NCBI GenBank assembly: GCA_905250075.1
Contig: CAJNOP010000406.1
Coordinates: forward strand, 1-64,000
Source: Rotaria sp. Silwood1
Lineage: Eukaryota; Rotifera; Eurotatoria; Philodinida; Philodinidae
Length of the DNA: 64,000 bases
Reading direction: 5' to 3'
Shown: positions 1-12,761 of the stretch, piece by piece
How positions within the stretch are numbered: position 1 is the stretch's first letter
Layout: each line of letters opens with the position of its first letter
Program-made: the position numbers and the translations under genes
The notes under the pieces: generated by a model
The model's input: the letters and a program-made list of their open reading frames with translations, nothing else
Databases searched by the model: none
Told to the model about the DNA's origin: nothing

Positions 1-944
1 CAGGAATTTTGAGAAAAATTTTAGGCTACTTTCCCCGTTTTTTGGATGCCCCCTGCTCCAACCTCTTTGCGCCGCTCCTGCAAAAGTGTGTGGTGTCGAA
101 TCCTAATCCACAAAAAGCAGTATGCATTTGTTCATAGATGATGTGTTAGCAATTTTTGCACCAAGTTAGACGCTATTTTATACAAATAGATGGACATATT
201 AAATATGTTCTAAAAGAAGGGATTAAAATACCTATTGAAAAAATATCTAATTGTTAGAGAAAGAAAAAGTCAAGAAATCTGAAAATAACATGAGAAATAA
301 ATCTAGAAAAGTTTAACATAATCTGATTTCGCCACACTTATTTTTTCTAGATGCATTCCTTTCAAGATATTAGCTAGACTATCTTGTTTAAATATTTCGC
401 ACAAATATCAGTATGTTGTCCTAGAAAAAGGACGAGAAGCGTATTTACAATTAGGATAAGTTTAGTCATGTATGACTACAAGCAGTAAATCGGTTACAGG
501 AACATAGAATAACGGTATACAACACTAACGTCAAGCACGTGTGGGATAGTGAGATTCAGTTATACAAGATTATTTTCAATGCACTTTTCATAAGCTACAC
601 CTTAATTGCTTCTACAAGAGTAAATTCTTAGCAGAAATATTTCAGACTTCTCTCGTTAGCCTTAACGAATACAATTAGCATATGTAAAATACACAAAGAA
701 TGTGTGACATGATGAAGAAATAAGGACATAAGATTCCCTGTGGTGCTTCTACAATAAAAGCTGAAGCAGTATTTGAGATTGTAATGCATAAGGGTTTCTT
801 GAGAGAGAGAATGTCCAAAGTCTATTCGTCACCGCACTTCAACATACTTAAAGATTTTGCCATAGGTGGCGGAGTGGTTTCAATCTATGGTAGGCTCACC
901 TTTTTAACCAAACTACGTCTGCCCATGCCAATGAATAGTGGAAA
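1..944. other. No gene seen
   Basis: AT-rich sequence with stop codons in all frames. I see no domain, no RNA gene and no clear repeat here. Confidence 0.5.
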
Positions 945-1080
945 CCCAAGAGGTGAATAGCGGAATCCTTTCTAGGATTCCTTCGAATTCCACAGAATTC
1001 CATAAATTTCCCTAGGATTCCATAGCATTCCTCAGGATTCCATGGGATTCCCTTAAATTCCATGGCATTCCTAAGGACTC
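945..1080. repeat. Degenerate GGATTCC tandem array, copy 1
   Basis: About 15 imperfect units of a 7-10 bp motif (GGATTCC, GAATTCC, GCATTCC). The array is entered through the flank GGTGAATAGCGGAATCC near 952-968. The same flank occurs in reverse at 2457-2473, so the two arrays are copies of one repeat in opposite orientation. The 62-codon minus-strand reading frame over this stretch is just the repeat translated. Confidence 0.75.
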
Positions 1081-1532
1081 TCAATAATCGTCGAAGAGGC
1101 TATACAGAGCTATCATCCGTGTCATAGCAGCTTTTCCTGTTGGCGTCTCGTCTTCCTTTTTTCTTCGTTTGTGACCATCTATATATGTACATATCGATCG
1201 CTAGCTAAATGTATTTGGTTAGGTTCTGTTTCTTATGGTTGCCTTATCTCCGCCCCAAGCGAAACAACTGAGCCTGTTTCTTCGTTAATCTATCAATAAA
1301 TGCAGATCAATATATTCTAACAGAGCTCTAAATACATAGTAGCATCAATGAGTTTCTTTATTAAGGGTTAAAATTCGACATACTTTGTTACCAATGATCA
1401 TCTAATTAGCGTAACAGTATTCAGAAATGTCTGAATCGTTTTTTATTCAATTTTACTTGCTTCGATAACTCATGATAATCTCTCAATCGATGAATGTTAA
1501 GATTTCTCAGTCAATAATCGTGAGACAGACCT
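1081..1532. other. No gene seen
   Basis: AT-rich spacer between a GGATTCC array and an inverted-repeat element. Nothing recognisable. Confidence 0.45.
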
Positions 1533-1816
1533 AGAGATGCAACGGTGACGATAGCCGATCTAATCGGTAACCGTTATACCAGTAACCGTTTCTTACCGGT
1601 AACCGGTGCTTACCGGAACCCGGTCTGCCAGTAAGCGGCTCTTACCGATAATCAGCTGATAACGGTGGGCTAAAGCTGTATATAACAGTGCTAGCCTTAT
1701 ACCGGTGGTATAAACCGGTTACCTGTGGACCGGTTCCGGTAAGAGACTGTTACCGGTGTGACCTGGTGACATGGTGACGGTGAAGCGGTGATTTACATCA
1801 CCGTTGCATCCCTAAG
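1533..1816. mobile_element. Non-autonomous inverted-repeat element filled with ACCGGT motifs
   Basis: The ends are inverted copies: GATGCAACGGTGA at 1536-1548 and its complement TCACCGTTGCATC at about 1798-1810. Flanking bases extend the match to roughly 16 of 17. The interior is a dense run of GGTAACCGGT, TTACCGG and ACCGGTT, itself palindromic. No coding capacity. The form is that of a MITE or foldback element; the family is unknown and no convincing target-site duplication is visible. Confidence 0.65.
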
Positions 1817-2344
1817 TTGACCATTCCTATGAATATTTATTGAAATTATTAATTTTGAGTTTGTAATATAGTTATGACTGTGAGTATGCGTGTGTGTGCG
1901 TGTTCGCAGACAAGAGTCACATCAACACGTACATCCACCTCTACTCTTTTTCTGAACATCCACCGTATGATGTTTATTTGCAAATGGTAAGCTTCTTATT
2001 TAAGAACCTAGATTCAAGATTGTTCTTTTTACTGCTTTTATATACATGAAGTTGTCTCCAAGTAGGAGCGGCATTATCGTCAATCTTCCTTTTACAATTG
2101 AAACTTTTTATGTATAAGGATTTCTTCTATGCCTTTGATACTTATGAGCTACATTCTGTTGTGTTGTGTGTTTACTAATCATAAACTAAAACACATACTA
2201 TAAGAAATAAATTTGCCGAGTCATGATTGAAGACATGAGCTTCTGAATGCGGTATCTATGAAAAATGTTATTAGAGATGTTCTATTAACTGTTTACATAT
2301 GATAAAAAATTATTCTGCAATTGGAACAAATCTGAGGACACAAG
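1817..2344. other. Spacer with a weak telomere-like inverted tract
   Basis: No gene. At 1875-1940 a GTG-rich stretch (TGTGAGTATGCGTGTGTGTG) is followed after a short spacer by CAC-rich sequence (CACATCAACACGTACATCC). It resembles a decayed version of the telomere-like hairpins found further on. Confidence 0.35.
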
Positions 2345-2485
2345 ACTTCAAAATTATATTGGATTCCCTAGGTTTCCATAAAATTCCTTCGGATGCCGTA
2401 GGATTCCGTGGGATTCCTTAGGATTCCCAGAAATTCTATCGAATTCCAGGATTTCAGGATTCCGCTATTCACCCCTTGTTGAAAC
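2345..2485. repeat. Degenerate GGATTCC tandem array, copy 2 (inverted)
   Basis: Imperfect GGATTCC/AATTCC units ending in GGATTCCGCTATTCACC at about 2457-2473, the reverse complement of the flank that opens the array at 945. Outside this motif both copies carry GAAACC-like sequence, which suggests a defined element end rather than a random microsatellite. Confidence 0.7.
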
Positions 2486-4170
2486 CAGATTAATATCCAT
2501 TATAATCATAGGATTTTAATTGATTTTTTTGTGATAAATGAAAAAGTCTTTGCCCGATTTTCATCGGTTTGCCTCATTTAGAATCTTATTTTTCATGAAG
2601 TTTTAATCGATTATAATCGAGATAAAATGTATAATCCATGAAGTTTTGATTTTTTTTGACTATTTTTTTATTGAAATCGTTTAAAAAATGATTAAAAATC
2701 TGTAAAAGTCGCATAGTTATAATCAATTTTTTATTTGTCTCGGTTCGATTTCAGCTTTATCTCTATATACATGCATGCGGATAGGTTGAAAAATATTTTT
2801 GCTCGTTTTTGTATAATAGTGAACGTTATAGATTTTCTATTTGGACTTTAATTCTTTATAAGCATTATAATTCGCTGTCGGATGCGGCATTATATCCCGA
2901 CGCAACAAGAACTAAGGAAGTAACAAAAAAAAGGCTATTTACAAGACAATAGAAGTATAGTCTAAAAAGAAACAAAACTATTCAGATACACAAGAAGTTT
3001 TCTTACCTCGTTTTCTTGCAAGAAAATCAAAAACAAAATACTTAATTAATTTGATGGTGAGGTTCTAGTTGATTCTACCTATACTATTTTTGTGCATAAT
3101 TCTGGCTCATCTATAGTATCACTCTAACTGTTAAATCCAGTCCCAACAGAAGATAGACCTTCCTGAAAACTATTCTTGGATTCTTATTAATGTTGGCAGA
3201 AAAATAAATTCTGATTTTGCTTAGCTGATATCAGTATAGGAAATGAATAACATTATTAAAATATTTAAAACTCAAAAATTATTTTAAATAAAAGTTCGAG
3301 ATAAAATAATTCAACTGTCTTATGTTAACAGTCATGAATTTCATATAGGTATAGATGCTAACGATATTCAATAAATCTTTTATTGACTACGACTTAGCAG
3401 TAACAAAAATATGAACTGACTTTCTAAAAATAGATCTTTTTTCAGGAAATATGCAAAGAAAACAATAATAGAAAGCTTTTGTATTTTATGAAGTCTAGCT
3501 GAGCCTTGATTTGTCCTATTTGAAGCCTACCCAAGCCAATCCTTCTCCAACCTAGGGTAGGCTTAAGCGTACACAAGCCTAATGTCTCCGTCGCCTATGG
3601 ATTGTGCCATGTTTATCTTTCACAATATCTTGGCCATGCCAATGGCAAGTCTAATATCGAAACAGATTGCATGAGTATGGTTTGAACTAATTTTATATAA
3701 GCCTACCTGGTAATAAAGCTCAAACATTTCATCATGCTTCATTGATACTTTAATGTTGAAGTAGAATGAAGTTTTTGAACTTAATGTCAACAAAAACTTA
3801 TATCAAATGAACTCAAATTCATATGCTGGTGGCAAACGTTGCTAATAGATTTCGTGTGCCTAAGTAGTTCTACAGGATAGATTTGACATACCATAGGAGA
3901 ACAATGAAGTTTAATCGAAGTATGGACTTTTCGCTTTTTCATTATCATTGAATTTCCTGGCGTATCCAAATACGAAATGGAAATAAATACACAATAAATC
4001 AGAGTTGTACCCAATAACGGAAAACTACTACTCTGGTTCGGTAAATAATTCCTTAGTGGCTTAAACGTAGAACTTTTTCTATAGCAGTTGATATAGATTT
4101 TTTCAAGTTCTCACATGTCTTTTCTTAAAGAATTGTTGGTAGACATGATATCTTTGTCATATAAAACTAC
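2486..4170. other. No gene seen
   Basis: AT-rich. Around 2510-2740 there are several short palindromes of the type CGATTATAATCG. Around 3480-3600 the motif AGCCTAC recurs a few times. Short reading frames show no recognisable domain. Confidence 0.45.
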
Positions 4171-4789
4171 GAATGTGCAGCTCACATTCATATTCATGAG
4201 TCGCTCGTAAGCACGAGCATCCATTTAATACTTTGAATATGCAAGTTGCCTTTACGATTCAATCTATTTTTGCCTATTTTCATCAAGACGGTAGAACTCA
4301 ACATCGTGAGTGTTTTGTGAACCTCGACTGCACAATCCCACTATCAAGCAATCAGATGCGTGATAGCTGTTTCTTAGCTATTGTAAGAACAAAACACACT
4401 GTTGTTCGGGCAATATGCAAGAAAACCGTCAAAACCTCCTGAACAGCCCGAACAATTCTATTATACGACCAATCATGTTTCAGCAGAGTTCTTTTCTTCT
4501 ACTTTGAGGACAAAATAAAGTACTGCTCCGCTTGACGATAGTTTTTGTACCCTTTTGCATATGACCGGGACAACAATACGTTTTGTCCTTACAATAGATA
4601 AGAAACGGCTTTTATGCATCTGATTGCTCGATAGTGAGAGTGCGCAGCTGAGACTCATGAGCGTTCACGAAGTTGAACTCTACAGCCATAATCAACATAA
4701 ACGAAAACGGATGAAATCAAAAAGACGACTCCCGTATCAAAAGTAAAGAAGAAACTCTCACGTGAGCGCAAGCGTGAGCTGTACATTTC
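4171..4789. mobile_element. Large foldback (inverted-repeat) element
   Basis: Two diverged arms of about 260 bp face each other. The motif GCAATCAGATGC at about 4347 is matched by its complement near 4617-4628, and the surrounding 100 bp match at roughly 75 percent by eye. The outer ends also pair (GTGCAGCTCAC at 4175-4185 against GTGAGCTGTAC at 4774-4784). The small reading frames on both strands (4233-4442 and 4473-4658) are mirror images produced by the arms, not genes. Confidence 0.7.
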
Positions 4790-5543
4790 TATACAAAACC
4801 GATTCACTGATTTCAAAAACTATTTCTATGGAATAACACGCATTTGAATAACTCTATTCCCTAAATATCCATAGAAATGATTCCAAAAATATGTTATGAA
4901 CAAAACTTAACGTACACTCTAGACTGCAACGCGATTCTGAATAATCCTTAATGGGATGTTGTGAAAGTGGACTTCTCACTATTTCTAAAAACCTTCAGCA
5001 GTCTTGTAAGACTACAATGGAATGCACAACATTTAAAACACAGCTTGCGCGGTGTGTGTTTTCCAAGGTCTATAAAAAGCAATTTGGATTGGATAAATTC
5101 CTATGGTTTAATCAACAGACCTCTCCTGTAGCTACGCAAATTGAAGCTTGTTCAGGGATAAATGAGGACGTCGAAAGTCGAGTTGTAAGAATGCGACTCC
5201 ACATAGAAAATGGTTACAAGGTCTTGTGCACATAAGAGGTTGAGAACCCGTTTCCTTCCTACACGTTATGGACTCCAGTAGCTACTTGAATACCATAAGT
5301 TAAAAATCTGAGACTTCAACTTCTCGAACATAGCTAAAGTTGTAATTAGCTGAATATATATGAATCGAAACCAAAACCGTCACAAGTTTCAGAAGTATTG
5401 TATTAACATACGCCCATCACTTTATCTACTCTGTTCGTAGCATTTACATTTTACTGAATCCACGACATTCAAAAAAAAGACATCTCTTTTAACTTCAATC
5501 AATCTCTGTTTTGTCAACTATTTTCTTTTCTCAATTACTATAG
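4790..5543. other. Spacer upstream of the first PAN exon
   Basis: A short palindrome (ATTTCTATGGAATA and its mirror, about 4828-4905) lies beside the foldback. A 94-codon frame at 4951-5235 has no recognisable domain. A 5' exon with the signal peptide expected upstream of the PAN exons may lie here or further left, but I could not identify it. Confidence 0.35.
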
Positions 5544-5771
5544 ATCAGAATTGCTCAACTTTCATACGTAAAGATGATTGGGATATACCAGACAATGATA
5601 TATTATCTACTCCTGTGCATGCACCTGATTATGCTAGCTGTTGCTCACAATGTCAAGCAACTTATCGATGTTTTGCTTTTACATATTCGCTATCAAGTCA
5701 ACAATGTTCACTGAAAGCAAGTACAGGTAGTGGTAGAAACTCAACTGGCGACAGAATTACTGGATATAACC
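5544..5771 (+). CDS. PAN/Apple-domain exon 1 of a PAN-PAN-NHL gene
   Basis: A 228-nt internal exon bounded by a pyrimidine-rich acceptor ending TATAG and a GTAAGT donor, phase 1 at both ends. It encodes a cysteine-rich PAN/Apple-like module (DYASCCSQCQ, then CFAFTYS and a final cysteine-containing strand). PAN modules are extracellular binding domains for protein or sugar, so a secreted or surface role is inferred. The exon at 9387 has exactly the same length and phase and encodes the same module (WDIP, DYASCCSQCQ, GSG-NSTGD shared), so the two arose by exon duplication. The 5' end of the gene is not identified. Confidence 0.7.
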
Positions 5772-6973
5772 GTAAGTGTATCAATTCTATGTTTCGAAGT
5801 GCCGCACAGTGAGGAGAGAACCTCATGAAACGAGACTTGCTCTTTGAAGTCTACTTGATGATATGAAAATCATTTGAGAAAAAACTGAAGTGTGAGCAAG
5901 TTTATTGTGATATATATTTTGACGATAAGTGAGCATATGGAATGTGAAAAAATTTCTCTACGTTAATGCAAAATATTCTCCGTGACTAAAACGAAGAGTC
6001 TAAAAGATGAATATCTGTGTGTTTGTCATATTTCTAGTATTTCTTTAAGAATGTATTTCTTCTTACATATAATCAACATGAAGAACTCTCACCGACAGGC
6101 CACACTGAACTAGAAGTGCCTTACAGAACTTACGAGGTCTCATTTCACTATATCATAGCTAGTAAGCTATTGTGGAAAGTTAAACAAGTTTTTAAAGCTT
6201 TTGTAATCTATGAAGTTTCATGTGAAAATAATAAAGATTCTCTAAGTGAAAAAGATTTTGTAGTATAATCAGGGAAGGTATCGGAGTAGAGAGGTTCCTC
6301 ACCGGACTTAGTTTTTTCTTGTCTCTATTATGATTAATACGGTTGATGTTGACGAGTATACAAGTCAGATGATCTGATGTTGCTCTTGTTTTTAGCTAGT
6401 TACGTTCACTCTAAAATTGATTTTAAATATTGAATTATTATTTTCTGATTGACGACTTTCTTAGACGAAGTTTGTGACTTAGTAAAAAGCAATCGCTTCA
6501 CTTTATGCGAAAATCATAATCATAACTCTCTATGCGCGTAGTCCTTGAAAACTTTTACACTTTGTAGAATGAAACATAATATTCGAGAAGAAGATTATTG
6601 AACATAAATGAACTAACATCAACCTCAAGTAGCTTTACTTAATAAGTGATATAATTTAAAACAGTGACTGATATCATTGGATTCGATAATATCAAGGCTT
6701 AGTGAATCTTTGAGCTGTTTGTGCGATCCTCCTCACATGACTGATTTTGGGTCATATACATTGAATTTTCATGATGTATGCTTAGGATATTCTGATGAAA
6801 TTTTACTAAAAAACTTTTGACTGTCTATCATAAGCTTTTCAGAAGATATGTGTCAAGTGAAGCTTAAGAGTGGCTCATTTAACCTTTGCAAGTTATTACT
6901 TGCTCTTCATTCTACCTACTGCAGTTTTCTGTTCGACAGAGCCTGTACGAATGTAAGGTGTAGACGAGGAGGC

Positions 6974-7034
6974 GAGTGTGGTAGTGGGTGTGAGAGAAGA
7001 AAAGAGGGATCAACAGTTATACCCACATCCACAC
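6974..7034. repeat. Telomere-like inverted tract (G-array, spacer, C-array)
   Basis: GAGTGTGGTAGTGGGTGTGAG is followed after about 25 nt by ATACCCACATCCACACC. The order is G-rich then C-rich, as in the other hairpins of the window. It lies at the end of the transposase remnant. Confidence 0.6.
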
Positions 7035-7039
7035 CAAAC

Positions 7040-7560
7040 TTATCCACGATTTGAAGCCCATATTCTATAGTTTCTTCTATTGTAAAGTTCATCAATATGA
7101 AATCGTTTCTCATCACAAAACAGGAGTTTTCTAGATGATGATTTTCTTGTGTTCCTTCTTGGTCAAATTTCAAATGAAAATCTCTAAGTTTAGTAATGGC
7201 ATGTTTGATGCATGATTTGTATCCTAGACCATCTTTAACTAAACGTCGCATTGTTCTTCTTGGCATTTTCGTTTTGGCTGAAAGAGGAATAACTCTTAAT
7301 TGTTTCATTAATCCTTCTGTTCGTTTTCACACTTTTCGACTTGAAGGACTTTTCAAATCAACATCGTTAGATTTCTCGGACATTTTAACCCAACCATTAA
7401 CTGTTATTTGGAAAACTTTACCACCGAGATTTTTTACAATTTTTCGACTAGTTAAATCAACATCTTGTAGTTACAGTGCAATTTTTCGGTCATCTTCACT
7501 TTGTATAACTTTTGAAATAATGTATATATATCTGAAACATGTATAGTTTTAAAAAGCAGA
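7040..7560 (-). mobile_element. Tc1/mariner-type transposase remnant
   Basis: Minus-strand translation shows the pattern of the N-terminal DNA-binding half of a Tc1/mariner transposase: QITVNGWVK resembles the second helix-turn-helix (usual form TVNRWIK), then DLKSPSS in place of the LKPRSGRP hinge, then SAKTKMPRRTMRRLVKD and LGYKSCIKHAI, where family members read RRT-hydrophobic-LGLKSY. At least two stops interrupt the N-terminal part. The DDE/D catalytic core is not recognisable. The similarity ends at the telomere-like hairpin on its 3' side. This is a decayed DNA transposon; identification rests on motif memory, not on a search. Confidence 0.5.
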
Positions 7561-9386
7561 AGATTCGCTATCGAACGCGTCGAGAATGGGGTCTCTAGCA
7601 TGATGGCAGTGTCCTGAACAGAGAAAATATTTTTGTCTGGTTATTGTGCACCACGAATTACAATACGTAGAAGCGAGAACCATGAGTCATTTTCAGAGAC
7701 AAAACGAGCTTCACTTGAATTTTACCTGATGCTTATCTGCTAAAATTTTCTTAACATGAAGCTAAACAATATTCCTAAGAGTTGTCCATAGCAGCCTTAA
7801 CATATCCTACAGAGTTGGTTCGATTTGAATAGTCATTGTGCAATCGAATAAGTAGAGAAGGGCGCGTTCATATTTAGCGCAAATTGTTTCTATTAACACG
7901 CTGATTACTTTGCGTTAAGAGTATCAGTAAGCGGTTGTGATGAGCGTTATATTGTATTACTTTATATTTTGTTAGGTTGAAGAATGTCTGATTTCTACAA
8001 AATAACTATGTTCTGATAAAATTTGACCGAACATTGTGAAGACTGCAGAGATCCAATTTGCTATCTGAATTTCAAAACTCGGAGTTATGTTTTGAGAGAT
8101 ATATACTGCCACTACATTAAAAACTTCGATCTTCAACAGATGGACCTTTTCTGAACGAGAAAACTTCAGTGAAACAGTATTACCTTAACGCAAATCTGTT
8201 CATTGTCGCTGCCAGTAATGGTTCAGCAGAATAAAGACAACCTAACTTTTGTTTCAACCAATGAGTGACCTATTCGCCATTCATATTATTGAACAGCGTG
8301 ATGCCAGTGATATAGGTTGTAAGTCCAACAATAACTGAGTAATCCATCGTTGCTTAACCTTAGAGATTCTATGAACGATGTCTCTCTTGCAAAATAGTCT
8401 CGTTATTTTCAACTTCGACAAGCTATCGATATGGGTACCTATGCATCAACTAATGCGAATAAACTACGAGGATAGGTTCAGAGAAAAACTATAGAAAAAT
8501 GGTTGCTATAACGAGTTTGAAAAACGTTTAGGATTACCATATGGGGTTCAGATACAGATCAAGAAGTGAGTGTTAAAGGTTAGGTATAGCTTAGGAGGAT
8601 AAGTTCAGACGTTATAATGGGTAGTCCATCAATCTAGATGGTCATAATGATATAGAAATAGAATCAATCTTGTAGTGTTGGAACTGGTACAAAATTTCGA
8701 TTACGACACCTTTTATGAACCGAGGTAACTATGGTTTTATGCTGAGCCCGATTTCTAAGAATCTTTGAAGAGGTTCCTAATTCCTTACTGAAGTCTGAAT
8801 CATTCCTAAGCATTCCACGGTACCTGATTTTCACAGTGATGGAGAACGAAAAACTGCTTTACATGTTCATTGCTCTTTTTCTCTCCTTCTTTCTAGAAAC
8901 GTTATGCGAGAAAACCGATTGCGTACTTTTCATTCTTTTTTGCAACAAAATATGGGTGACCTCGAAGATGAAATATTTCTCTTTCTGAATTATGAAATAA
9001 AGCGAAACTGGCTAGAGAGGAGGAACAAAACGAGAGAACAAAAAAAGAGAAAAACAAAGTAGGAAATGAAAATATTCTGGTTGAATTTGCACCTGCCTCT
9101 CACATTAAGTAAGGCCTTCTTCCTCAAGTTTTACCATAGAACAACAGAAACTTCAATGCTACTTAACTTCAAGTAGTTAGAATACAACGCACTAAGTAGG
9201 CGCAAAGGATCTAAGCTCTCACTTTCTTGTCACTCACGAAGGTTTACTAGTATCACAGAGACGACAGAATATAGAAGATAAAAGCACACATTTGAGCAAG
9301 AACATAATGAATATGGTTACTCTTTCCAATCTTTCATCATCATAAAAAGTGCTGTTAACATTATTCTTTTATTTGTCTTCTCACAG

Positions 9387-9614
9387 CGAATATGTGTCAT
9401 GGCTTCATGCGTAAAGATAACTGGGATATACCTGGAAATGACACATTACCTTCTCCCGTAAAACAACCTGATTATGCCAGCTGTTGCTCACAATGTCAAT
9501 CAACTTCTGGATGCATTGTTTTTACGTATTCGCCATCAAGTCAAGGGTGTTGGCTGAACACAAGTATGGGTAGTGGTGGAAACTCAACTGGCGATAACAT
9601 TATTGGTTACTATT
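9387..9614 (+). CDS. PAN/Apple-domain exon 2 of a PAN-PAN-NHL gene
   Basis: A 228-nt exon, phase 1 at both ends, with acceptor TCACAG and donor GTAAGT. It encodes a second PAN/Apple-like module (MCHGFMRKDNWDIP, DYASCCSQCQ, CIVFTYS, CWLNTS, then YYCK at the edge). It aligns without a gap to the 5544-5771 exon at the protein level. The phase matches the phase-1 start of the NHL exon at 12762, so PAN-PAN-NHL splicing keeps the frame. Likely an extracellular protein; ligand unknown. Confidence 0.72.
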
Positions 9615-12600
9615 GTAAGTGAATTAATTTACGTTTAGCTTTTGACATATTGGTTATGTGGAAAAAGAGGTATTAGTGGTAGGGTTGCGTGTGCGATCGA
9701 GGGTGTGAATGTAGTTGTATGGTATGGGCATGGTTATAAGAGTGGATGCGTAGTGTGGGATGCCAATGAGAGTATAGGTAGATTTGTGGTTTAGAGGTCG
9801 GAGAGACGTGTGGATGTATTTTGAACAGGAAAAACATCCACATTCACCTCAATAATATATCAGAGCACGTTATGTAAGATAAAATTGATTATAATAAACG
9901 ACACATAGTACAATGTTAGATGTTAGATTGAACAATTTGTAGGTTCTAAAGATGCTGCATGAATTCAACATAAATTTGGAAAAAATCATGAACTATAACA
10001 ATGATTCGCACAAAAATAATTAAAGTTAATTAAAGTTAACTTTATAACTTTTTTAGATATTTTTTACCATAAATGTATGAAACATCATTTTAAACCATGT
10101 AGACCAGACTCGTTTTAAAGTTAGATCGATACTCGGTCATAAAGAACACTAATTATTTAGTATGATTTTTGAATGACTTTTTTTACATGGCTAAAAGACC
10201 TATTTGTAAAAATAAATTCATTTTAAAATTATTTCTCCAAGTATGAAAAAGACACATTCAATGGCTACAACCTTACACCACTAACCTAAATATTTTAAGG
10301 AATAAGTTCAATTGCTCTACTTTTTGTGGTTACATCACTAGTATTAGTCTTTTAAAGTTGTAGGGTTTTCATCGAATATTACTGATAGGATCTATATTTC
10401 ATTTTTCTATTCATTATTTAAAGCATAGTAGAATTCCTATTGTTTTATCTTTCGGGTCAACAAATATTCGAAAGCAATGAATAGCAAGCTAACTATAAAA
10501 TCAGACATGATTAATAAATTTAAATTGTATAGTTACATGCAAAAAGTTCAAACCCGTCTTCGATTTTGCTTTGTCTCATTTTGTGATCAAATCTCTACCC
10601 GTCCCGAAAAACTTGATCGAACAGAAGATGAAAAACTGAGTTCTCATCATAGGAAGATGCGTCAACATCTCTTCTTCAAGAACATATTCGATCGGACTAC
10701 TTTTCTCTTACCTAGTAGACCGATCATAATACATGTATTAAAGAAGTTTTAAGCCCTACTGTCATGTTGTTGCTGAGAAATTATCACAAAAACGGCTGTA
10801 AAAGTCTAGCAAAGTTGTACTTTTCCTAAATAAATTAACGAGTTCTATTGAACTTATTAAATTAAAACTTTAGAAAAAATTACTGTTAAAAGTTTCAAGT
10901 TAACATTAACTTATAAGTAAAGAATATGAAAGTTATATCATCGTAATAAAAGCGAAATATAAAGGCACCAGTTGAGGAGATATCAGAGCACTCTACATGA
11001 AGTTCCATGATTTTATTCACTAGGGTACACACCTGCAAAGTAATGTTGTTTCAACTCTGCTTTCATCATAGTTGTTTTTCGTCATTCGATGCAGATGTCT
11101 ATCTATGCCATGCTCCGAGAATTTTCTCTAGAAAGTTTGTAAATAAGTAGATTTCAATGGTTCTTTTTTCGTGCAAATTTTGAATCGAAAACTGATTTCT
11201 AAACTAATCTAGTCTTTTTCTAATTTGTCGGTATAACATGCTATTTCAAGCATTAATTACTTCGATTTTAAAAAATTCCACAAGAATATTGTATATCACC
11301 TAGTATTACACATTTGTAAATGTAAGGAAATATATTTTTTTTATTCGGGGAAAAAGTGAATATCTTTGAATCTTTGAAAATGTATACTTTCAGCATTAGT
11401 TGCCATACTGTTCTTTCTAGTTTTTTGTTTTCTGTCTTATATCATAAAATCAACAACGGTACACTTTGTTGTCTAGTTCCGAATCCACTCTATCAAAGAA
11501 ATATTTTGTAAACTGTCAAAAACGATCTTTCTATTTTTTTGCTGAAAGAACAAAATTTCTGACATTTCCTTCCCATTGAAGTATTCTCGAAAAATTAAAT
11601 TGAATTAAAATTGTTGTGGTAGAGTCATAAAAGGACCTTATTTACAATGTTTGTGAGCCTCCTACGCAATATCAGTAAAGAGAGCATGGGGCTATAACTA
11701 AGTTTTCAAGATGAATCAGATGCACTACTTTATTTTCTCATAAAAAAACGTTGTGTCTTAATGTAAGTTGAACATAGTGCTGTTACGAACACCTAATTTT
11801 AGATAGTATGTTCAACTTATATAATTCGATTCGTAATTGGAATACTACAACAGACAGATTGAGACAGTATTGAATTGAAACATGATTCGGCCATTTCGAT
11901 TTACTTATCCGGTTACAAGCCCCTCTTGAAATCTCTAACTTTTTTTCAATGTTTCTGCGTATCATCAACTGAGTATTATAGTAACACGTACATACCTATT
12001 GAGGAAACGTATTGTCTAACTCACATACATATTTTTGAAGAAAATAGTAACAAGGGAACTACATTAACAAGCTTTTTCAATGACTCAATTGCTCTTGCGT
12101 TCGAAGTCTGTTCAATAATAAAGACTTCATTACGATATGAAAATTTTGAAAATGATAAATTGTTGCAAATTTATTTTGTATAGATTTTTGAAAATTTTAC
12201 TGCAATTTTAGTCTATAATATTGTGTATATGCCTAAAAACTGAATGACAGTATCTCGAGTTGAGAGTATGTCTATAGACAGATTATATATTTCTGAGTAA
12301 AATGTTCTTGAAAGCTTCCTTCCTGAGATATTGAAGTCCACAAAAACTGAAAGTTCTGGCATCTTTTCTGGGACATGAATGACTTTTGTGAACTTTAATA
12401 TTTTGGAAAGAAAAACACTGCTTCAACTAAAATTGTCATGATATTTTACACTTAAATAAACTAGTCTATGGACATTATTTCGACTTGAAATATAATAATT
12501 CTGTTTGTTAGTATACATATATTTATATATGTACCGATTATCACGATGCCTGTGCTATAAAGAAAACGAAAAAGAAACAAAATAAATGATCTTTTTGAGA

Positions 12601-12761
12601 GCGCTGGCCACTACTATCAAAAAAGAAAATCTATACAAGTCAAAACTTGGAACGATGTTGGTTTTGCAAAAATTCTACTGTACTTTTCACTTTTTCTCTC
12701 TATAGTTCCTTTCTCTTTTCTTTTGACTCTTATTGTATCCTATTCTTTCTTTCTATTTTAG
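9615..12761 (+). other. Long intron before the NHL exon
   Basis: About 3.1 kb. Just after the donor there is a degenerate G-rich telomere-like stretch (9681-9850). The remainder is AT-rich; frames at 10477-10752 and 11875-12183 show no recognisable domain. Further small PAN-type exons could be hidden here, but I found none. Confidence 0.4.
9681..9850. repeat. Degenerate telomere-like inverted tract
   Basis: Repeated GGGTGTG, GGTATGGG, AGTGGATG and GTGTGGG-like motifs up to about 9818, then a short spacer and ACATCCACATTCACC. The innermost part pairs as GTGGATGT with ACATCCAC (9810-9841). Older or more decayed than the hairpins at 25 kb and beyond. Confidence 0.5.

Larger units (their letters stand above)
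5772..9386 (+). other. Long intron between the two PAN exons
   Basis: About 3.6 kb, very long for a bdelloid intron. It contains a mariner-type transposase remnant on the minus strand at 7040-7560 and a telomere-like hairpin at about 6974-7034. The rest is AT-rich without recognisable coding sequence. It may instead be intergenic if the two PAN exons belong to different, partial genes. Confidence 0.4.

Noticed and set aside
4951-5235. 94-codon plus-strand frame with several cysteines
   Set aside because: Cysteine spacing does not match PAN or another module; no splice signals tie it to the PAN gene.
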